NCBI GenBank assembly: GCA_025506515.1
Contig: CM046445.1
Location: 1,272,131 to 1,336,130 of the forward strand
Direction: 5' to 3'
Length of the DNA: 64,000 nt
Origin: Flaveria trinervia
Taxonomy: Eukaryota; Streptophyta; Magnoliopsida; Asterales; Asteraceae
Shown: positions 56,313 through 64,000 of the stretch, one piece after another
Numbering within the stretch: the first letter of the stretch is position 1
Layout: each line of letters begins with the position of its first letter
Made by a program: the position numbers and the translations under genes
The notes under the pieces: model-generated
What the model saw: the letters and a program-made list of their open reading frames with translations, nothing else
What the model was told of the DNA's origin: nothing
Database searches by the model: none

Positions 56313-58884
56313 TGTGACATCCGTCACCTTAAGGTCCGTCGAACAACATAATTAACCATAGAATTATTTTAACTATTCTTCCTCTTCTTCATGAACTCCT
56401 ATTTTAGAAATCATGTTTGCTTTATTACCCTTGTGCCTGTACTTCCTTCGTGAACGTGTGCTAAACCAAAATTTTATAAATTCATCACCATTATCACCAA
56501 ATATATCATTTAATTATAACCATGTCATTAATAAAACCATTTTAAGCCATCAATTACCATTAACACACTTTTAACATTAATATAACCAATACGCTTAAAG
56601 TCGTTTTCAACCGAAACAAACTTTGGAAACTCGGGGGCTAAGTACAGGGGCTAAAATTGACATTTTGCAAACCTAAGATGGGTATAAAAACCTAATTCCC
56701 ATTCATTTTCTTCATCTTCTCCATTTCTTCTTCACTTTCTTCTTCTTCGCCTATCTTCTTCACTTTTGCATCAAAATCACTCCATTTGGTCTTGTTTTCT
56801 TCGTCTAGGCTTCATCTACAACTTAGTCTACTCCATCCTTGCAGGTAGACGACCTTGGTTGTCCATTTCTTGCTCGTTTTACTGCTGTCCATTTTAGTGT
56901 TCGGGGTGTTCGGTCAACTCGAACATAAGAGGTCGTCTGGTGTGCGTGTGATGACTTTCGGTGTGGCTTCTTGTTCGTGTGTGTTTGTCGTGTGATTCTG
57001 GAAGTCCTTGTTGTGTAAAACATGTGCTTGGGGCAGCCGAAGGCTGCTCTGCACTTCAGCAGTCACGAACCTGCAATTCAGGCGACTGGGTCTGTCATGC
57101 GACTGAGCCGTGCGACTGGGTGAGTCGTGCGACTGAGTCATGCGACTGTGTCTTTCGGGCGACTGAATTGTGCGACTAGGGATGTCATGCGACTGAGTTG
57201 TGCGAACGAATGAACGTGTGTGCGATTGAGTCAATGCGCATGTGTGTGTGTGCGATTGAGTCAATGCGGATGAATGTGTGTGCGATTGAGTCAATGCGGA
57301 TGAATGAATGCATGCGACTGTGCGTGTATCGCACGACTGAAGGCCAATCGTACGAATGAAGGTTCAGTCGTACGAATGAAGCTGATTCGTACGAATGAAG
57401 GTTGATTCGTGCGTATGGAGGTTAAGTCGTGCGATTGAGTGTTGTGTGGTACGACTGAATGCCAGTCGAACGAATGAAGGTTCAATCGTGCCAATGAAGC
57501 TGATTCGTACGATTGAAGGTTGATTCATACGAATGGAGTGTTGAGTCGAGCATCTAGTCCTGTTGTGTGACTGGCGATGCTGTGTGTGTGAATTCCCTTC
57601 TTGAACGTCTGATGATGATAAGGTAACATCAGTAAAAGTGTCATTGCTTGAACACAAAGATTAAAGTCAACGCTATCAACATGCCATACTATTTCAATTG
57701 AAATCAACCTAACATTTTACACTTATCAACAACCTATTTGGCTTTACAAATATTTAACAAGTGCTATCTTTTATAACAGTGGGATCTTTATACGGATGTC
57801 ATAAGCCATGATGATTACTTTTAGTACTTGCGATCTACATAAGATCTAATTCGTGGTGTCCGCTTGTGTGTGTGCTACCCACGACCAAACCGATATAACC
57901 CGAACCGACCAAACATTACTATATGCTTTATACACGTCATTAATGCTTAACAATAATCGTCAATAGGTGTTTGACTGTTCATTGCATACAACCGTTGGGA
58001 ACTTGATCATTCATACTTACCACTTAACTTGTGAGTTTCGTGGCCCCTTTTTATGCTTATACATCATTTCAATTATTTACAAACTTAGAGGAAAATTATG
58101 CTCACCCGTTTCATGTTGTACAACATACATACAATTTACATACTTGGAATCAACGTGCTACCGTTTTGTGGGTACTTATCTGATACATGCATGAGTCTGC
58201 TTTGTGGTTCTTTCTTACAACCATTTAATTCCAGTGTGGGAACCGACGGATAGGTATTGGTAGTACTACTTGGGTTGACACCCCCACCCTCATGTGGTAT
58301 ACTAGTTAGTACCAACAGATGCTAGGAACGGGCCTTGGGTGAATATATTCCGATAAGATTCTTTGTGTACGTTGTTAGGTTTGGTTGTAAAGCCCTTGTC
58401 ATGTGATTTTGCTTACTTATAACTGTATGTATGGTATTCTGCAACAACTTTATACAGCATCAATACTTTATTTACATTAAACCTGCGAACTCACCAACAA
58501 TTTTGTTGACCATTTTGAGTATATCTAGTCAGGTGATCATGCTAACTGAAGATCTAGGTGTGTTGCCTTAGTGGAGACCCTAGGATGCATTTTGTGGCTA
58601 AACTTGGTCTTTTGAAAACAATTGTTTATCTGTTTCAAACAACATTATACTTTGTAACTTGTTCCCGAGTTGTGAGAATGCATACAATGTTATTATCATG
58701 TTTATGCTTATGGCTATGTTGTCGTGAATACTGACTAAACACAACACAAGTCCCCTTGTTGTCGGGGGTCGTCATGACACGCTTTTCATGATTATTATTA
58801 TTGCATCTATGTCGCCTACCATGTGTTATGATGATTCCCGTCTCGTTACATCCTCGTGTTTCCGCTCTTAGCGGGGGTGTGACA
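56313..58884 (+). repeat. 3' LTR of plus-strand Gypsy element
   Basis: 2572 bp, aligned with 48387-50966 end to end. Differences are a mix of transitions and one-base length changes. Same array at about 57060-57540 and TATA box at 56683-56690. The long ORFs on both strands inside the array are artefacts of three-fold unit lengths. Confidence 0.93.
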
Positions 58885-59610
58885 CCTAAATTGATTATTT
58901 GAGACACTTGATTTGATAATATGTATAAATCAGTTTGAAATAGAAGTTGCATATGGAGTTTATTCTTCTTTGTATAAAACGAGTGAATATTCCACTCTTT
59001 ATTACTTATTTGAATAAGCAAGAATTGAACACATTTCAATTCACATTTTAATGTAATATAACCTGTAAAAACTCATTATATTATTTGTTTGTTTGTATAA
59101 AATCAACTTATTTTGGGTGAGAAAAAACAGTCAACTATAACTTGTAAATTTTTTCAAGGTTTTATTTTGAAACAATCACAATATCCTTTGTAATGATTTT
59201 TTAAAAATTTTACCAAAATAGTTTTTTTACTAAAAAGTTAAATTTTTTTATTCATAATATAATTGGATAAAAATATTTTTGTTTTTAGTAATGTTATTTA
59301 AATAATTATAAAAGGATAAAGTTTCAATAAAATAAAAATCAATTTACCATCTCTCGTGATTTTGAAAAATATTTTATAGTTGTTTTTATGAATGTTTTTT
59401 TTCAGGAATGTTTTCTTATAAAAAATTAATACTTTTTCATTAGTATTTTTTAACGTCTACTTATAGAGTACTTGTGATTATATAAAAATACATTTTATGA
59501 AAGTAATTTGGTTTATGTAATTTTTTTTAAATAACGATATATATTAGATATAATTGTTTTAAACATAATTATATATAGTAACAATCATTTATATAAGTAT
59601 ATACACAAAA
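58885..59610. other. AT-rich spacer
   Basis: No ORF or terminal repeat recognised. Confidence 0.45.
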
Positions 59611-59615
59611 GATAA

Positions 59616-61473
59616 TGTAAGGCCCCGTTCCCGGGACGCTTACAGCTGGGTTTTCATCGCACATAAAACGTATAATTGCATTTGTATTTCATAAATCGCA
59701 GCGGAAAACTAAAACAATCTTTCATTTCCACGTAAACGCTTTTGCAAGTTAATACATCATTCATTACAAAATAGCTTGTTCGCATTACAATGCAAAAACA
59801 TTAATCAAAAGAATGCCATCCCAAAAAGAGCTGAGTAGCTTCACGGTGTGCCATCCTCAGCAAACATTACCTGCCAACTGGAAAACATATAAAAAGTCAG
59901 CGTTGCTGAGTGAGTTCTAGTTTTATTGCAAAACATACTTTACTTTCATATAAAACCATTCGTTACTTTTACATGATCACACATCGTACGTACACATAGA
60001 TAATATCATTATTATCTTCTTCATTCATTCATTCGTTCATTCGTTCTTTCGTTCTTTATGACTTTACTTGCGCATCGGACATCATCCATACCAATACCAT
60101 GTGCTACACCCCGGTTAGTCGTAGCTACCGGGCCGAAGTCAATAAATGAACAGCTAAACGTATGCCACAGTACTAGGAGTAACCATCAGTCTTAGCTACT
60201 GGGCCGAAGTCAATAAATGAACAGCTAAACGTATGCCACAGTACTAGGGTGAGCGGTAGAGGTTCTACATTAAGGGTCAATCACAAAGAAGGACCCGTTA
60301 TCCGATGCGTGCAAGACGTTTCATTTGTTCATTAATGCATGCATTCATCATCATGTTCCTCTTTCATTAACTTTCACTTTACGTTACATAATACTTCGTT
60401 CATTCATTATCATAACACGTAAGGTTATGGGAAAGATAAACATACATCATAATAAGGAACATTAACATGCATCAACATCACATCATACAGGGCAACATCA
60501 TACATACATAACATACAACATCATCATCATCATCATGCCCAACATGCTTCAAAGACCTCAAGCGTCATCTTACAAACTCTTATGGGAACCTTTACGTCAA
60601 AACTTACATCTGCACTTTCCCCCAAAAGTCAGAAGTCAATCTACACCTTCCTCGGTGCAACAGCCCTATTCGGGCCTATGGACACCCTTCAGTCGCATGG
60701 CCTCCATGCGACTGGCCATCATGCGAATGAACTAATACGGATGAACATTTAGGCGAATAAACATCCACTCGTGCAAATGGACAATGCGGATGGACCTCAT
60801 GCGAGGATTAATGCGGATGAGCACTTATGCGACTGGACCTTCAGTCGCGCGAATGGACCTTCAATCGCACCCTAATCGGCCGTATGGCCTCCGTTCGACC
60901 TCCAATCGGTCGCCTAGCCCTAACTGATGCAGAATGCAGTTTATCCCGACTGCAGCCGAGGGTTTTCGGCCTCCAAACTCATCTAAACCCATTTTAAGCC
61001 TAAATCGACCATCCTAAACCTTAGGAATGCATACCATAACACCATACAAGCACACACACGCCCGGAAACATACACGAAACGCATCACACACATCACACCC
61101 AAATGGGTCAAACACATACACATACAAAAACGGGTTTTTATGCTTTCCAGCCCCAAATCGTTTGAAAACAAGTAAAAGTGGGGTTCTAGAACTCACACAA
61201 ACGAGCACAATGACAAGAGCTTTGATTTGGCTTGCTTCACGACGATTTTTGGCGACCCGAACCGGCATTTTTCCTCTTTTTCTCTTCTTTCTCTCTTCTC
61301 CCCTTTCTTTGTTGATTTGTGAGTGTGGGGGAGAGGGTAAGGGCTGCCCTCTCCCTTATATACTTCCCCTCACCCGACTTTCTTTCGTTGGCGAGTTTGG
61401 TCCCTCGACTTTTGGTCTTTATTTTCTTTTCTTTCTTCACCGGCTTCAAAATAATAAATATTCGGGTGTTACA
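59616..61473 (-). repeat. Solo LTR of the minus-strand Gypsy family
   Basis: TGTAAGGCCCC...CGGGTGTTACA on the plus strand, perfect GATAA duplication (59611-59615 and 61474-61478), 1858 bp. A TATA box (TATATAAG on the minus strand, about 61362-61355) is better kept than in the sister LTRs. Arrays of CCGGGCCGAAGTCAA units (60110-60250) and CGACTGG/GCGAATG/TGCGGATG words (60680-60900). The 159-aa ORF at 61027-61506 is not a gene. Confidence 0.92.
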
Positions 61474-61478
61474 GATAA

Positions 61479-62468
61479 ATATAAACATCATATTCGGGTG
61501 TCATGATATTTATATAAAATATTTTTAATGAATGCATTTTTTGTTAAAAATAGTTTTTGTTGTTATATCTTTTAAGCTATTTAAAAACATTTTCAAAATA
61601 CATATTTTTCAAAAGAATAAAAAAACAAATGTGCTTACTTTTTTGTGAAATTGAAACAAATTTATAGTAAAAATTATTTTACTTTTCTATGTAAAAATAC
61701 GATTTAAAATTAAGTTTGAGTAAATTAAAAGTAACTAAAATATTTTAGACAAACTTTTTGTTCTTAAGTACGACATATAACCAAATGGTTTATAAATTTA
61801 TTAACCTTTGTACTTGAATATATTTAAATAATATTATTTTAAAGTGAAATAAGTTTAATCAATAACATTATATTGAGAAAATAACACTTTCTTAAACACA
61901 TATTATGGTAAATAAATATTCTATACATTATTTAAGGAAATTAATAACTCACTTGGTAATTATAGTAATATTTAATTGTATTCAAATGAATTATGATTAA
62001 TAATAAGAATATATATTTTTAGGCGGGAAACTAAAATAATGGAGACTTAAGAAAACGACAAGTGTCATTAAAGATATTGTTTTATAATAACTATAGATAA
62101 AATAATTCATATATACATAGAAACTGTTACTAATATGGTTTGTAGATTTTGGATGCCTCACACAACAAGTAAAAGATGAACTCTTTAAATAAGTTAATTA
62201 ATCTTTTAAACTTAATTGGGTTAATTTAGTTAAATGGACTCTCTCTAGATATGTTATTGGTGTTTTATAATGTTTATTGATTTATTGTGAGTTGTGACCC
62301 TTGGAATATTTACTACTAAGTTTATAGTTTTATTTAAATATGTTAAACGTCACCAAGTAAATAATTGAACACAAAAAAAGAAAAGAAAAAAGATAACTTT
62401 TGGGTTTGTGCAGTCGCTCACCCGACACACCCTAGCTTGATTCCGACCTCGATTGCTAATTTATAACA
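61479..62468. other. AT-rich spacer with one Helitron-like 5' end
   Basis: On the minus strand TCTATAGTTATTATAAAAC begins at 62097 after A, followed by GACACTTGTCG and CTTAAG, like the Helitron starts at 31016 and 32780. The matching 3' end was not found. No gene. Confidence 0.35.
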
Positions 62469-62850
62469 TCTAATAAACAAAAGTTTTTTTTCATTTGTCA
62501 TTCTCTTAACCTATTTTTTGCCACTTGTTATTTTCTAGGCATCCATACATCAATTTCCCTCCAGAAGGGTATTATAATAATTTAAATACTCATATAAAAT
62601 TCTGTTTTTTATTAAAAATAAATTTTATTAATTGTTATATTTCTCTCTCATATCTATTTTAAAAAAAATCAAACTATCTTTTTTAAAAATAGATTTTATA
62701 AAACAAAATAGAAATCACATCTTTTAATTAAAATCTAAATAACAGAAACTAAAGTTTTATATAATATAAAATTTTCTAAAACGCTAAACATTTTTTAACA
62801 AAATATTTTAAATTCCCCTCTTTTTAACCTTTAAAAACTTTAAATGCTAA
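62469..62850 (+). mobile_element. Helitron-like 5' part
   Basis: TCTAATAAACAAAAG starts after A at 62468, then CATTTGTCATTCTCTTAA. The body (ATAATTTAAATACTCA, TTCTCTCTCATATC) resembles the minus-strand element at 32004-32780. No 3' hairpin identified. Confidence 0.45.
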
Positions 62851-64000
62851 TTACCTAATTGTTTATCAGCAGCCGCCCCATCTACTAGTCATTATGTCAA
62901 CACCGTCATCATTCATCACCCGCATGTGTCTTCCTAGCCACCGATCTTGGGCCACATTCATTATTTATCATGACATTAACCATTGTTGCCCATGTTCGAG
63001 TCCTCTTGCTTCTCATTTGATTGGTTTACTCGACTGCTCAAGTTCTTTTGTTTCTCATTTGACTAATGTGAACGATAAATATGTGTTCATTAAAGGAAGC
63101 AAAAGTAAAAGTATGCATATTAGTTAGCAGGTAATAATTGAGGCTGAAAATAACATGGAATGAAACTACTTGACACTCAGAAACTAGCATCGTTGTTTAC
63201 TTATAGCTACGACATTTTGTGTACAAAATACAAGTGTTTATTATTGACAAAATATGCTATGAAATGAATATTTTAAGTTTTTTTAACACAATGTTTGATT
63301 TTAATAATGTATTATAATGATTGACCAACTGTCAGAAATTCTAGGTTTAGAGCTTACACGGGTAAGACTAGTCGGTTGAACAACACAAGCTTTACATTTA
63401 GCTAATTGTGCTTTGTATCAATATTTTGTATTTTTTTTGTTTTTCGTTGGTGAATCTGAAAAACAATGTATAGTATCACCCTTATAAATCCTAACTTATT
63501 TGTATTCTTAATTGATCATTCAAACTTGTTTCTACTAAAGAATCACCACGAAAGGGTTTTTGTGGACTTCATGAAAGTAGAAATTGGTGTGTTTTTGTTT
63601 ATATAGTTGATTTTATAATGCATAATTAGGTCGTTTTAAATAGGACAAACTTACATTTTACCTAGATTTTTTAATACTACTATATTAGTATTAATTTAGA
63701 TTTTGGTTTACGTACACACATTAGAAAATGAACATGCTATGTTTAATTTGGGTAGATACATTAGGTTAGGAAAAGTATGACGGAAAAAAGGGAAAAGACT
63801 GACTTCACCTCAGCACATAGTTCAAAATTTGTGTTTGAGGAAATAAGGACGTCGGGATACCAAAGGTTAGGCAAGGGTATGGTAAACAAAAGAAACTAAT
63901 TGACATGTCATGTGCAAATACATTATTTTTAAATTGACATAAAGAAGGTTGTGGAGATATTTTCGGTTAATTAAATATGTTCATGATCTCGTGATCTGGC
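62851..64000. other. AT-rich flank, no gene recognised
   Basis: A 77-aa ORF at 62894-63127 shows no known motif and no gene context. Otherwise nothing supportable. Confidence 0.4.

Larger units (their letters stand above)
48387..58884 (+). mobile_element. Complete Ty3/Gypsy element with long LTRs, decayed
   Basis: LTRs of 2580 and 2572 bp (TGTGACATCC...GGGGTGTGACA), iMet primer site, polypurine tract, target flanks CCTCA (48382-48386) and CCTAA (58885-58889), matching at four of five bases. Order gag-protease-RT-RNase H-integrase with a chromodomain-like tail, so a chromovirus. Gag-pol runs from 51563 to 56278 but crosses at least five stops and six frame changes. Confidence 0.92.

Noticed and set aside
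56914..57657. 126- and 97-aa ORFs with TQSH repeats
   Set aside because: Translation of the LTR word array, whose units happen to keep frame. The 5' LTR copy breaks at different places.
61027..61506. 159-aa ORF
   Set aside because: Lies in and crosses the end of the solo LTR 59616-61473. The equivalent position in the sister LTRs is not open.
62894..63127. 77-aa ORF as a gene
   Set aside because: No motif, no splice or promoter context, AT-rich surroundings.
1..64000. tRNA, rRNA or autonomous Helitron/hAT transposase genes
   Set aside because: None seen on reading both strands. The GGTATCAGAGC stretches are retroelement primer sites, not tRNA genes.

Overview
The window is plant nuclear DNA from a transposon-rich intergenic or heterochromatic region. 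Evidence: LTR retrotransposons primed by initiator-Met tRNA, Helitron, hAT and Mutator-type non-autonomous elements, very AT-rich spacers and intron-like sequence. Element families and codon style suggest a large-genome eudicot. An Asteraceae host is my impression only, because no search could be run. I find no intact host gene; two broken host-gene pieces are visible.

Layout. 1-2432: AT-rich DNA with Helitron ends and an LTR remnant. 2579-5231: a broken GRF-type zinc-finger gene whose intron holds a solo LTR (2911-4666) and whose 3' part is cut off by a Ty3/Gypsy element (5232-8884: one LTR, primer site, partial gag). 8885-9375: a 50-bp minisatellite. 9514-9777 (minus): the end of another host-like gene. 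Its apparent splice acceptor was hit by a hAT-type MITE (9785-23232), and that MITE was entered by a 12.6-kb Sirevirus-type Ty1/Copia element (9804-22399, target duplication TTACC) with gag, protease, integrase, RT, RNase H and a long extra 3' ORF. 24866-26026: another hAT-type MITE, split by a solo LTR of the same Sirevirus family. 26-35 kb: AT-rich DNA with MITEs, four Helitron-like copies and a three-copy dispersed repeat.

35186-48077 is a three-deep nest of related LTRs, each layer with its own perfect 5-bp target duplication: solo LTR (minus, TAAAG) > solo LTR (plus, GTCAT) > complete chromovirus-like Gypsy element (minus, 37240-45805, CTAAG). 48387-58884 is a second complete Gypsy element (plus, LTRs about 2.57 kb) with a C-terminal chromodomain-like segment. 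59616-61473 is one more solo LTR (GATAA). The rest is AT-rich with one more Helitron 5' end.

How the parts relate. Every long coding region is retroelement gag-pol, and all are broken by stops and frameshifts. Many stops fit C-to-T decay at methylated sites. Many frameshifts, and the differences between the two LTRs of one element, are single-base homopolymer length changes, so some may be assembly error. The most unusual structure lies in the Gypsy LTRs. Several LTR lineages, including two element families that differ at their LTR ends, carry arrays of related words (TGCGGATGA, TGCGACTG, TGCGCCCA) inside what looks like a leader intron. Some form perfect hairpins, and both nested insertions landed in these arrays.
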